This document shows positions 13,090 to 24,435 of a DNA stretch of 64,000 nt, piece after piece (position 1 is the first letter of the stretch; every line of letters starts with the position of its first letter). Source of the DNA: Lathyrus oleraceus (lineage: Eukaryota > Streptophyta > Magnoliopsida > Fabales > Fabaceae); the NCBI RefSeq assembly GCF_024323335.1, contig NC_066585.1:186364184-186428183 (forward strand). Direction: 5' to 3'. The notes under the pieces are model-generated. The model was not told the DNA's origin. It saw only the letters and a program-made list of their open reading frames with translations, and searched no databases. Made by a program: the position numbers and the translations under genes.

Positions 13090-13575
13090 CATGCATTGCC
13101 CATACAGTTATAGACTTTGGCATCCTTTATTCCTTGCCTATAAAGTACATACTTTGGCATAATTTCTCTTTGCCCTTATAGAGTTACAGACTCTGGAAAT
13201 CACTTATGTATGCCTTATATAGTTACCGACTATTGAACATAATCTTGCTTTTTGTCTATACAGTTACATACTTTGGCAAACAGGCATTTCAATGTAAGTT
13301 ACAAACTTTGAACTTTTTTCATCTTGCCTACCCAGTTACATACTTTGGCTATCGTTCATTCTGCCTTATAGAGTTACAGACTCTGGCATTTGGTTCCTTC
13401 CTCCTTGTATAGTTACACACTATGTCACACCCATTGCACCTTGCCCTTTAGACTCTGACATTCATCTATGTCTCCCTATGAAGTTATAGACTCTGGCTAT
13501 CTCTCACTCTGTCTTGTGGGGTTGCAAACCTTACCAAACATATTTTTCTACCTTGTAGAGTCACAAACTCTGGTA
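13090..13575 (+). repeat. Minisatellite-like array in LTR D
   Basis: About ten imperfect units of 40-50 bases built on a core like agttacagactctggca or agttatagactttggca, separated by variable T/C-rich spacers (tccttgcctat and similar). E2 carries the same kind of array at 55,285-55,830. It has no coding frame shared between units. Confidence 0.75.
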
Positions 13576-14660
13576 GCATCTTTGGTTCAGACTGTGCCTT
13601 CACAAATCCAACAACACTTGTTCATTTGTCATTGTGGTTGATTACCATCATTGGTTAATGCCACACTCTTTCTTTTTAAGCATTCTGCTTTGCCTCTTGG
13701 AATTCCAACCAAATATCTTTCTTTGTTCCGCATTAGTTCCACGAACTACAGACCTCTAACTTTCTTATTGCACGGTGAGAATACGTAGGCACGAGGGTTC
13801 AAATCCTCCGCGAGCATTTTTATTTATTCTTTCTTGTTCACCTTTCATTCATCAATCACCCTTCAACATTCACTACCTTCATTCCACATCTACTACCTTC
13901 ATTCACCTAAAGTGATATACTCTCTCTTTGAGCCAAATACCTTATTTATTTGAGCTCCATCTAGTGTCTAAATTTGAACAGAGAGATGTTTTCCTTGATG
14001 CCAAACATTTAATTCTCTTTGTTTTCGTCCATACCATATAGTGGTCACATGCCTCAGGCTCCCCACATATGGTTCATGTCAGCTTTCCTCTTGGGTTCAG
14101 ATTTCATCCGTTTTCGAATTCAAACAACATTATCCTTTGGTTCAAACCATACCTTCAATAAATCTTCTTTCATCTCCCACCATTCTTTATATGAACTACG
14201 GAGCTCTAAATTCCTTATTGCACTATAAGGATACTTAGGCATGAGGACCCTAATCCTCATCGAGCACTTTATATATTCCATTCTTTTCCTTTTATCCTTT
14301 CGTGAGTAATCCTTATATATCACACTTATTCGATAAAAGAACAATCAAAATGGTTCTCGTTGAGTACAACAGACGTGAGGGATGCTAATACTTTCCCCTT
14401 GTATAGCCGACTTCCTTACCCATTTTATTTTTCCCCTGGGTTTTGTCGATGTTTTCCCTTTCCTTCGGGAATAAATAAAGTTCTATGACGACTCTAATGT
14501 ATTTTCTAGCGTGTGATGTGTTTGGGTATATTTTCGCTAACTTCACACTTCATAAAACAAAACCAAGAAAAGTCATTATCACTCGGCCTTTTGTCCAGAA
14601 TCTTCGACCGTCAACCTGACTTCTTGACAGTGTTATAATACTTATAATAATCAAAGACTG

Positions 14661-14767
14661 GTGATGAATATACTAGAGAAAGATAAATTAGTTTGGAGAG
14701 AAGACATGCTCATCATGAGGACCCAGATTAGTCAACTTATGGAGACCTCTCAAGCTATTTCTATAGG
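14661..14767 (+). pseudogene. Element D gag, N-terminal fragment
   Basis: A plus-strand frame starting ATG 14,661 reads ILEKDKLVWREDMLIMRTQ followed by ISQLMETSQAIS, a coiled-coil start like that of the element H gag (QQEKASMREEIDYVKSKIDQ at 51,457). It stops where the element C LTR begins at 14,768. The rest of this gag resumes at 38,909 on the other side of C, with some sequence missing. It lies only about 100 bases after the end of LTR D, so this copy shows no room for primer site, leader or ORF1. Confidence 0.65.
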
Positions 14768-17591
14768 TGTAGCGGGGTATTCGTTACCATTAGAGATATT
14801 GACTAAATCCAAGGCAAATCATACAAGTCGAGTCACCACCGCACTTCTATTTATCCAAAGGAATGGTTAGAAAGCGAACAAAAACCTAATAGTTTTAACA
14901 AAAACTAGTAAAAGAAACAGAGATCTGAGTAAGGGGGTTGGTTATGCAATGGGAAGGTGTTAGGCACCCAAAACATCCTAGGTACTCCTAGGGAGCCCTT
15001 TTCATACTTGTTGTGAAGGTTGTTGTCTTGTGAAAATTTTGTTTGTGCAAACATGATTGAAGAGATGAGAAGAGAATATACAAGTTATTTACATTTTGTG
15101 TTTGGATGGATAAACCCATTGCCTACGTACCATCTTAAAAAGATTAGGATCAAAACCTCGTAGTTCGGGGTATAAATCTCAAAATGAGTTGGTGAATTGA
15201 TTGGTCCAAAAGCCTTAAGGTCTTTTATTATCAAAGGGAGAAAACTCAACCAAACCACAAATCCACCATGTGAGGATAGCTTCAATATGCTAGTGAGGGG
15301 TTAACCCTATAATAAGCATGGAAGACTCATTGTCCATCACTAAGGATATAGGTGAGTATTACATCTACCACAAGGATAACTCAAACCTAATAGCTAAAGG
15401 TTAAGGAAAATTTTGATTAAGGAGGTGGCCGTTGGAACCACAAAAGACATTTGAATGGATTATATTTACCAATTAGAAGTATATACAAAAATGGTCAAAG
15501 TTGACTTAAAAGTTCAATTCAAAATAAGTGTTATGAAAAGAAAGTTTGAAAATCAAAAGCATAAGGCTTAGGTTTCTAATGTTTAAAAACAAAGGTTAAA
15601 TGTTTGCAGAAAGAGTTTTGGCTTGGGTTAGAGTGGAGAGAAGAAGAAGAATGGCTAAGTCCTAAGGAAAATAAAAAGGTGAGGGATAAGAAATCAAAAC
15701 CACACTAGGAGTCCCTCTCTTGAGATCATATTGATGATCCAAGTAGCTCCCATCCTTTGGAATAAGCAACCACAAAGCAAATATTTCAAGCAATCAAACA
15801 AGCAATGAATGCTTCTAAGATTCCTCCAATGACTTTTGCATCTCTCTCTTTGGATGATCATGGCAATGGTTCTCCAATTAAGCTCAAATGGAAACTCCTA
15901 GCACAAAAGCACACACATCAAAAGTTTCATGAAGTAAAACAAGAATGGACAAGAGTGAGTTTAGAGATTTGGTCCTTCTAATCCATCATCATTAAGATCC
16001 TTTTTACTCCAATTTTTGCATAAGGAAGGTCCTAGAATCTAAGTCCAATTCTCCATTTCTTTGCATAGGGAAAGTCCTAGAAACTAAGTCCATTTCTTTG
16101 AATTTTGGTCCACAACAATCAAAACAAAACACAAGCACAATAATATATACACAATTATGTGCTCAAGTGAGCAAAAGGCAAATGGCATTAACATAAACAT
16201 GTGCTCAAGTGAGCAAAGAGAAAAGCAAATGAATAATATGTGCAAGAATAGTAAATTGCATTAAAGTAAATTGCATAAAAGTAAATATTAGTTGTCAATA
16301 GTTAGTGTTAGTAGTTAGTGTGCCATAAGGCAAATTTAGCGCTATGTTAAGCAATCGTAATTGGACTTATGTAGAAGTCACAACTATCTGAGGCCGGTCA
16401 ATAATAATGTAGGCAACAAACACAAGTTAGGAGTCTTGATTAGTGAACCAAGTCCCAACAACTTGCCATGCCAAAAAGAAAATGAGAATTGATCTTGTAT
16501 TGGTTTAAGCCTTTTGCATGATTTAAAAGACAACCTATCCTTAATGCAAAGCCATTCACTTGATCAATTGATCAAGATGAATTAGATTTGAATCAAGGAA
16601 GGTTAAATCCCTCTAATCAATGCTAACTTATCAACCTTCAACTCATTGATTAAAAAGAAAAAGAAGAAGAAGAAGAAGGAGATGAAGATGAATAATGGAT
16701 AATGGAAATAGCAAAATTAAAGTGAATTAAATGAAACCTCATGTACCAACCCTCATATATTGACCAATAACATTAAAAGTCAAGGTCAAACAATCAAAAA
16801 CAGAAGTGAGATGAAGATTGGAAGTCAAGAAATGAATAAACTATTTTTGGCATTTTTTAATATTAAAAAATCAACTTGAATTAAAATAAAATGGAAAGGT
16901 CAAACTTCAAAATCACTTCAAATCAATCTTGAAAGGTCCAAGTGATTTATCCTAAGTTCAACAAGGTCAAACAAAGTTTGACAAAAAAATTCAGCATTTT
17001 TAAAAGCAGAAACTATTTTTAATCAATTAAAAATGAATAAAAATAACCTAATTGAACTAAAATCTCAAATAAATCTCAAATCAATTCAAAAATTGATGAG
17101 AATATTTTTCATAGATCCATCATCATTCAAATAGGTTAGGAAAATATTTTTGCATTTTTTGAATATCAAAAACTATTTAAAATGAATTAAAAATAACCAA
17201 AATAGAGAAAATTCACAAAAAAATATCAAATGACAAAATAAAAAATATTAAAAATCAGAAATAGAAACTAGAAATTATTTGGGAAATAATGCAATTGGTC
17301 CCATATTTTTTGGATAAAAAATGAGAGAGACATTAATTTTTGAAAACAATTGGAATTAAAGAAAATAAAATGAAAATAAAACAGAAAATAGAAGTTGGAA
17401 AAAGCGTGGACCGTCTGATCTAAGCTCATTAATTGAGTTGGCAAATCATGAGGTCAGGAACCGCGCGCGTATGGTGGATCCAAGTCAATGCGTGCACATG
17501 TGAAACAATTAAAAGTCATAACAAACAAGGGACGTGATTCAATCTGGAGAATGGATTAAACGGCCACGATTTAAACTGGCAATGATGAAGC

Positions 17592-17617
17592 CACCGGAGC
17601 CACCGTCTTCTCCGGTG
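17592..17617 (-). promoter_or_regulatory. Conserved hairpin in LTR C
   Basis: Perfect 8-base arms caccggag and ctccggtg around a 10-base loop, about 540 bases downstream of the TATA box in the element's direction. It is identical in the other LTR at 36,880-36,905. A related caccggag...ccggag arrangement is visible in LTR F near 59,415. It would lie in the RNA leader; its role is unknown. Confidence 0.5.
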
Positions 17618-18153
17618 AGCTTCCCAGATTCCGGCCAAGTTGCAGAAAAAAAAAGGTAACAAAAACGTGCGATCTATACATCAATAGAAAGCTGGGATGA
17701 TGTACATCATCCTTATACCATCCATTTTCCTTCTAGATCTCTATAATGTGAGAAATCAGAGCTGGAAAAATATGGTGTTCATCATGAACTCAATGAATTG
17801 CAAAAATCAAAAGCACAAACATGATGCCTCTATTGAGAGGACTTCAGCCAACACAAAATCACAGCCAATAGGTCCAAGGATTAGGAGAATCGAAGAAAAT
17901 ACCAGTTGGAGTTCAAGTTTGAGTTCTGGTGATTTGAGCTTGAAACCTTGCTTGCTTTATCAAAACAGAAGTTCAATGGATCAAGGTGAAGAGGTCTAGG
18001 AACTTTTAGATATAAGAAAGCAGTCGAGGAAACTGAATTCTAGATCTGAAATTTTTAGAGAAAAGAGAGAGTTCCTTTGGTGTGAGGGTGGGGATTCAAT
18101 TCAGCAGAGGTTCAGGCGCCTTCAGGTTGAAGAATTGAGAGGGCAAGGCATTG

Positions 18154-18162
18154 TATTTATAG
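18154..18162 (-). promoter_or_regulatory. TATA box of 3' LTR, element C
   Basis: Minus-strand CTATAAATA. Transcription would be expected to start some 25-35 bases downstream, inside the 18,111-18,144 segment that the 5' LTR has lost. Confidence 0.65.
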
Positions 18163-19662
18163 ATGGAGGGAGCTGCAAGCATCATCAAACTCGTGTGCAT
18201 GGGAGAAGATGGCCTCCATGCATGGGCCTGTACATGCACATGGAGGGCCCAATTCTGATTGGAATTGCAAGATATACATCACCAAATATGAATTGGACGT
18301 GCAGATTAGATGTTAATGGATCATGCATGGCAATTGGAATGATTTTCATAAAATGCACTATTTCATTGAAGCCTTCGAAAATGCCATGTCGGAAATCAAA
18401 ATGCAAGCTTATGAGTAATGGTTGGAAAGCTTATTGCATAAGGAACAAATGTTATGTTGGTCAAAAGCTCATTTGAAGTGTGGAAATATATGAATTTTGA
18501 GTTTAAAGTGTGATGTGCAAAACATGCCAAGGCAAGGTTTCTAAAATTGGCCATTTGATGATGCAAGCTTCAAATGAAAAAACCTTCAACATCAAAGTTG
18601 TAGATAGTTTCAAGACAATCAAAATGGACTTATATTTTGCATCATTTGGGTTTTTGATGAAAGAGTTATGGGAACTTGAAGTTGGACTTTTTTTACTTTT
18701 AATGCCTTTGACCCAAAAGGACCTATAATGTCTTGCAATATCACATGTATTTTCTTTGAGATTTTGGAATTTTGTTCAACATAACATTTGAATTTGACAT
18801 ATTAAGCTTTCCAATGCATTTGATCCCACCTCAAAATCATAAAAAATGAATGAGTTATGTCCTTGGGAAGTTGATCCAAAATTAGGGTTTCAGTCAAAAT
18901 GACCTATAATGTATTGGAATGGCAGATGGTCTTCCAGGCTTCAAATCAATTTTTTATGAACATGAAAGTTGTTCATATTTTCCTTAAGAACGTTTTTTCT
19001 TTTGGAACCATATCCATTTAACCAACACATAAAAAGTTAGGCCTCAGTGTATTTCAAAATAGTCAGATGAATTGACTGATCAACTTCTCAAGTCCACAAC
19101 TCATACCTTGATGAATTGATGATTGAGGATACTCAAATAAGTTCAAATATGCATGAAATGAAGAGTTAAAGAACTTCCCTTGATTGTATTTGATCATGGG
19201 ATGAGGTTGCTTCATGAGCAAGGCATTGTGATGCACAGATGAATTAGGGCTTCTCTGGGGAACAAACCTCAAACCCTTTGACTTGCTTTGATCAAACATG
19301 ATGAATTGAGATACTAGGGAGGCATATTTGATGGATGGGAGCTTTGGGAACCATTACCATGCTTGCTATCATCTCCTCTTGACCCATTCTTTGCACAAAT
19401 GATCTCCTTGGAGCTTGGGACCTTGTGATTGCTCAAGCTACAAACAAAAGATGTTAGTGACATATTTTTGTGCTTTTGGTTAGTAAATAAGATGTGAAAA
19501 GCAAATGATGATACAATTCAAGCATGCCTGGTGATCTCAAACCACTCACAAGGAGTCCCACCCAAAGGTAAAGGGAACCAAGATGCTTATGATCCTTGAG
19601 GCAATGCAAATGCAATGTTATGATGCCATGAGGGATCTTAGGGACAAAATTGGGGTCTTACA

Positions 19663-19676
19663 GATGCCCCTATTTA
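19663..19676 (-). promoter_or_regulatory. Polypurine tract of element C
   Basis: Minus-strand TAAATAGGGGCATC immediately upstream of the 3' LTR start TGTAAGACCC. A purine-rich tract at this point primes plus-strand DNA synthesis in LTR retrotransposons. Confidence 0.7.
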
Positions 19677-22600
19677 AGGTCATTCTAGCCAGAGAAGTGA
19701 AGGTTAAAATCTTCGTCTCGACGAGGTAGAATGGGCTTAAATAAAAACAAAGAGACGAATTTTGGTCCCTAAGAGACCTCATGATGCAAATGTACGTATG
19801 CAAAAGGATAATACTTTGTGGGGATATGTGTCCACAAAGGAGTAAAGAAAATCAGGAGACACCCATAATCCACATGAGTGATACATTCCCTGTGTCAACA
19901 ACCTGGGGATTCTTATGGGGATAAGAAATAAATGCGTGAGCAGGGCACGACTCAAAGCTTGGGGAGCAAAATTCCAGAGGGAAATAAACCAATGGAAAGA
20001 CTTGAGCTGACTCGAAGACGCCCGCATTGGGGAATATGCCAATACAGCAAAACTATCCACAACGGATACTTCGGATAGAAATCCGGACAAAAAAATAATC
20101 CACTAAGGGATCTCACTAGGGATGTCTAAAAGACTCTCCTGGGGAAGCAGCGAGATGAGGTGTTACCGGTTACTGGGTAACAAGCTCAATGAGACATGTG
20201 ATCTGAACACCGACATAAGGGTCAGAGATACAACATGCTCGGGAAGAAATGAATATCTAAGACCGGTATAAGGGTGAGAGATATCAAAATTCTGAAACAC
20301 CTGAGGAAGACCTAAAAAGGTATATCTCAACTCAGGGAAATCTGACTCCAAAGGGGACAGAAGTCATAATAGGGAGCAGAAAGGGAGGAACACCAGGGAT
20401 ACCAGTTACTGGGCATATAATAGGTGACCAACCAAGGCGTGAATTGGGGAATATTCCCAAGACACTCATCATCCTAAAGAGGGCTAAAAGCAAACTCGAT
20501 TATAGGATGGAAACTCGACTCCGCCAAGGGAATACGAATCTTACTTGTAACACCCCAATAAAATAAAATAATTATTAAAAATTGAATTAATAGTATATTA
20601 TTAATTTAATTAAATAATTAGATTATTATTATTGGATTATTTTAATTATTTTGGAATAATAATTATTATTGGAAATATATAAGTGTGAAATGAGGAAAGA
20701 GAATCCCATTTTGGTAAAGAAGTGTTTTCACGTGAAAACAGAGAAACTGCAGAGAAAAGGAAAAAGAGGCAGAACGTGGAAAAGGGCAAAACGAGAACCA
20801 GAGAACAAGGGTTGAAGGGAGGAAAAGCTTGAAGCTGCAGAACTTGCCGGATTATCTCAGGTAAGGGGGGTTTATCGTCGATTAATGGGAATTATGGGAT
20901 AATATGTAATGGGTAGTGATAAGCCGTCGATCTAACCCTAATTGGAACTGTATATGCTGAAATTGATGTTGGATAAACTGTGTTAAAAACTGTAAATTGA
21001 ATCGATAGTTGTGCGAGTCGTAAATGTTAGACTATGGCGCGGATCCTAATTAAAAACTTGAATCGGCACTACCAATTTAGAGACAAATTGGGTTTTAGAT
21101 GCGGGAGCAGCCGGGGAAAACCTGATACGCATTAAGCTGACGGAACTTGGAATAACTCAGAAAAAAATCTGAGTCTGCGCGCGAACGGTCGACCATAGAG
21201 TCGGCGTGCGCTGACCCGTGGGGCATGCGCCGACTGTATGCGTCGACGCAAGGCATTTTTGCGCCGACCCGTGACTTAAGCGTCGACCCTATGCGTCGAC
21301 GCAAGGGGTTTTGCGCTGACTCCCTCCAGTTGAACAGAGCCTTTGCGCAGACCAGCGAGCTTTGAGCTGACCCCCTATAGTCGACTCAAAACCTTCATTC
21401 CTTGTTCATGGACGTGCATAATGGTTATGTTATCATCGAAATTGGATGTCGCATGTTGCAGAGTGGAAAAATGGATATGTTAATGTTGTGTACATAATTG
21501 AGAGCTGGCCTATGTTGGCACGCGATGTAATAGGGATTGTATCCCGCTGTTGTGAGCCGTATAAGTGTTAGTAGAGAGTGCTAATACTGTGTTTAATTGA
21601 CTTACATGATAATGATGTGTTGATTGATGTATGATGGCATGCCTAATGATGTGGATGTATATATATTGCCTGTGTGGTGAATGGACTGCTGTATGGCTTA
21701 GAGTGTGAGCTGAAGTCCGTTGTGAATTGTTGTTGATGCTGCATTGCTAGATGATTAGCGTGTATAGCATAGCCTTTGGGGCTGTAGCTAATTCCCATTG
21801 TGAGGAATTAGTGAGTGAGTTGTTGTGATAATTGTTGTTGATGTTTGCATGCTAGATGATTAGCTTGCATAGTCTAGCCTTTGGGGCTGTAGCTAATTTC
21901 CATTGTGAGGAATTAGTGAGTGAGTCATTAGATCTCAATGAGTGGGACTAGTGAGCTTAGTAGCTGTATCCGGGGGGATCGGTGAGCTTGAACTGTATGT
22001 TCAAGAAGAGTCGGTACCGCATTTCATGGAGTCTCATTGCATAGTGAATGCATGGCATAGCCTGTGGGGCTGTAGCTAATTCCCATTGTGAGGAATTAGT
22101 GAGTAAGTCGTTGTGTTGTGCTGTTGGTGTTGAATATGGTTTGAAAATTATACATATGATATATATTATTGTTGAGTATGATGTTGGAGTCTAGTGTAGT
22201 CTCCTAGGGGGTCATGCTCTGATAGATGTAACATCGGGATGGGACGTTTGAATATTTTATTGATTGGTTGTGAACCATTTTGCATGTAATAGGTTACATG
22301 TTTGGAATAATTGAATTGATTCTATCCGCTGCGTATTATGCAGATACTTTATATTTTGAATTAAATAAATGAGCATGACAGGATGAATTGATGAATATTG
22401 TGTGACACCCTTCGGGGCATAATTACTCTGATTGTCATATGTTAATATTTTTAATTAAATATTCTGGGGTATTTAGAAGGGTGTTACATTACTCACTTGG
22501 GGAAGAACAAAAGGCTTCGACCGAAGAGTGCATGAGATATATTATCTATTACCGTCAGAACGTAGATAGTATACTCGCATGGAAGTTTATCTACAATCGG

Positions 22601-24435
22601 TTACTGGGTTAATAAAGGATAAATCAACCAAAAAGAAAAAGGCATCGGGATACCGAAACGAGGTATATAATGATGACCAATTCAGGAGAGAAACAATCGT
22701 TACCAACAACAACAGGGTAAACGAAAGATGACTCGCTGGGGATAAATTGCGAGCGCAGGGCAATTATCCAGGTAAAAAAGGGGGGAAATATCAACATCGA
22801 ATATTGGATGAAGAGAACCATCAAGGAGGGGATTACACCTACCGGATACTGGGTAGGAAACCACGGAAAAGTAACCATCATCGATTACAATGAACCAAGG
22901 TTAACTCTGCAAAGGGGAGAAAGTTTGGTTTACAACCACCGGCATCAGGGTAGAAAACCACAGGTTCCACCGGGGATAACATGAATGATTACTAATTACT
23001 GAGCAATTATTCATTTATACCGCGGGGAAACAAAGGAAACAACTTCAAGGGGCTAAATTAGGAACAAACCAAAAAGGCAAACTGAATCAAGACTCGTCCT
23101 AGTAAGGATATAACTCAATAGGGAAGCCCATCCCAATATATGTGTTGGGGGAGGGGGGGGGACACAGAAACAATCATCATCCACGAGGACATAGCTCGGT
23201 GGGGAATATGGAAGAAAGGATAGACGCTTTCTGCCTATGGAGCTGACTCTATATGGAGAGATCAGACACACACATCTGCTTGGGGAGATCTATATCACCA
23301 AATAGCAGGAGACAACAAACAAGCGATATATGGCAAAGAATGCATCATGAATATCTGAATGTTATGATTATGCATGTATATGTGTGGTTTATGTATGATA
23401 AATGCTGACAAACAGACATATCTAACACACACCGGATCCAGGAATCAACCATCCGGTACTACATCTCAGGAGAGAAAACCAGGATCACCGGGGAGTATCC
23501 AATCCGCCGGGGATCAGAGACATTAATATCTTTGCAGGGGATGAATCATCAGTCTCAGCTGGGGAAGAGAGTTTAATGCACAAGTAGCATCTGCCACCTA
23601 AGCCACTCTACTGGAGAATCTATCCGAGGGATAAAGGGATTCTGGGGACCAACCACCAAAAATCGGATCTTCCAGAGAGAACATGTTTGCTGAGGAAGAA
23701 AGAAACAACTGCTCTGCTGAAGGGTCACTGGTGAACCTCTCAAAATCGTACCACTCAGGATTCCGGAGGTAGAAAATATAGTCATGCCAGGAATATGAAC
23801 AAATGTCTTACCCTGTTGGAGGTTATACCATTCTTGGGAGAGCATTGGGGATCTCTTAAGTATCCTTTTGTCTTTGTGAATGTTCACTTTGTTTTTAAAA
23901 CAATTTATGAAGAAATTTATTTGTTTAAAACAATGATATTTTCCCAATTAAAACATGCAAAATATTTGTTGAAATAGAAACAAATAAGAGTGCAAATAAT
24001 TGGATAAAGGCTCAAATTTATTTGATGGAATGATAGTCTGCAAATGGCAAGACTCCATAGATCTTTACAAGTTTGAGATTGGTGATATATATTGGAAAAG
24101 GGCTACATTGAACATAATGACCATTTCTCCACCAACTCTGAATTCGATGTATTCGAAGCTTTGGTTGATGATGAATGAACAAGAATCTCTGACAGATGAT
24201 AATTGTAGAACAAAAGTCTTGTCAGGATGCAGTTACTTGCCAAATCCCTAATTTTTGCCTTGATTGCCCCAGGGTGAGGTACTCAACCTAGCGGGATATA
24301 AATATTCATCATTTTTTCATGTCTCTAACTTTTGCCTGGACCGCCCTTTCGGGTTTTCAATCCACCGAGACGCTCATTTTTGCCTAAGCCGCCCTTTCGG
24401 GTTTTCAACTTAGCGAGCTATTCTGTTTTTATTTT
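19677..24435 (-). other. 3' UTR of element C, repeat-rich, with a solo LTR inside
   Basis: Between the integrase stop and the polypurine tract lie about 2.8 kb of non-coding element sequence plus the solo LTR J. The sequence is a mosaic of short degenerate repeats: phrases like ggttactgggtaa (20,168), agttactgggcata (20,404), ggttactgggttaa (22,598) and ggatactgggtagg (22,846) return among purine-rich blocks of the type ggggaaga. Near the integrase end are two clear units containing gccctttcgggttttcaa (24,343-24,360 and 24,391-24,408) about 50 bases apart. Long, variable, repeat-prone 3' UTRs are known for Ogre elements and have given rise to satellite DNA. No conserved ORF is seen; small open frames (for example 23,573-23,947) are chance. 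Confidence 0.8.
20546..22488. mobile_element. Solo LTR J inserted in the 3' UTR of element C
   Basis: 1,943 bases starting TGTAACACCCC and ending GGGTGTTACA, ten-base inverted ends, flanked on both sides by the 5-base duplication TTACT (20,541-20,545 and 22,489-22,493). No primer site, polypurine tract or coding sequence is found inside. These are the marks of a solo LTR left by recombination between two LTRs. The ends resemble Ty3/gypsy LTRs, but the family is not identified. Inside are GC-rich repeats containing tgcgtcgacgcaagg (21,239 and 21,291) and three copies of a module ending attgtgaggaattagtgag (near 21,800, 21,903 and 22,085); the first two modules have a period of 105 bases. Confidence 0.92.

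Larger units (their letters stand above)
12330..14560 (+). repeat. LTR segment of element D (plus strand)
   Basis: About 2.2 kb alignable with 54,519-55,945, starting near a gattaatgttgatcaaag stretch and ending in a typical Ogre-like LTR tail: gagaatacgtaggcacgag (near 13,776), acagacgtgagggatgct (near 14,370) and a ccttccttcgggaataaat-like stretch (near 14,460), similar to the tail of LTR B before 45,344. Orientation is plus, from these tail motifs. Neither end is sharp: the left side abuts the broken LTR of element A, and no recognisable primer site follows on the right. It contains two internal tandem repeats, listed separately. A copy of the tail motif starting gaactac occurs twice, at 13,743 and 14,193, a direct duplication with a 450-base period. 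Confidence 0.65.
14768..19662 (-). repeat. 3' LTR of element C (complete)
   Basis: 4,895 bases; on the minus strand it runs from TGTAAGACCCC at 19,662 to CCCCGCTACA at 14,768, so it has the TG...CA ends. It matches 34,054-38,907 closely over its length. It holds a TATA box at 18,154-18,162, a GAA-rich microsatellite at about 16,652-16,691, a conserved hairpin at 17,592-17,617 and a gcgcgcg cluster near 17,462. Compared with the 5' LTR it keeps a 34-base segment at 18,111-18,144 and lacks an 18-base segment near 18,555. Open frames within it, such as 18,135-18,476, lie in LTR leader sequence and show no protein-like conservation. Confidence 0.95.

Noticed and set aside
13090..13575. CRISPR-like array
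   Set aside because: Units vary in length and sequence, spacers are similar to each other, and the setting is a plant LTR; it is a minisatellite.
18135..18476. 113-residue open frame in LTR C, and its partners at 37,449-37,730 and 18,185-18,406
   Set aside because: They lie in LTR promoter and leader sequence, are present because the LTRs are near-identical, and LTR F does not preserve the frame.
20546..22488. Independent host gene between the two parts of the C 3' UTR
   Set aside because: The segment has LTR ends and a 5-base target duplication and no coding frame.
22624..23947. Several minus-strand open frames of 72-124 residues in the 3' UTR of element C
   Set aside because: No recognisable protein family, biased composition from short repeats, and 3' UTR position; no homologous frame elsewhere in the window to compare.
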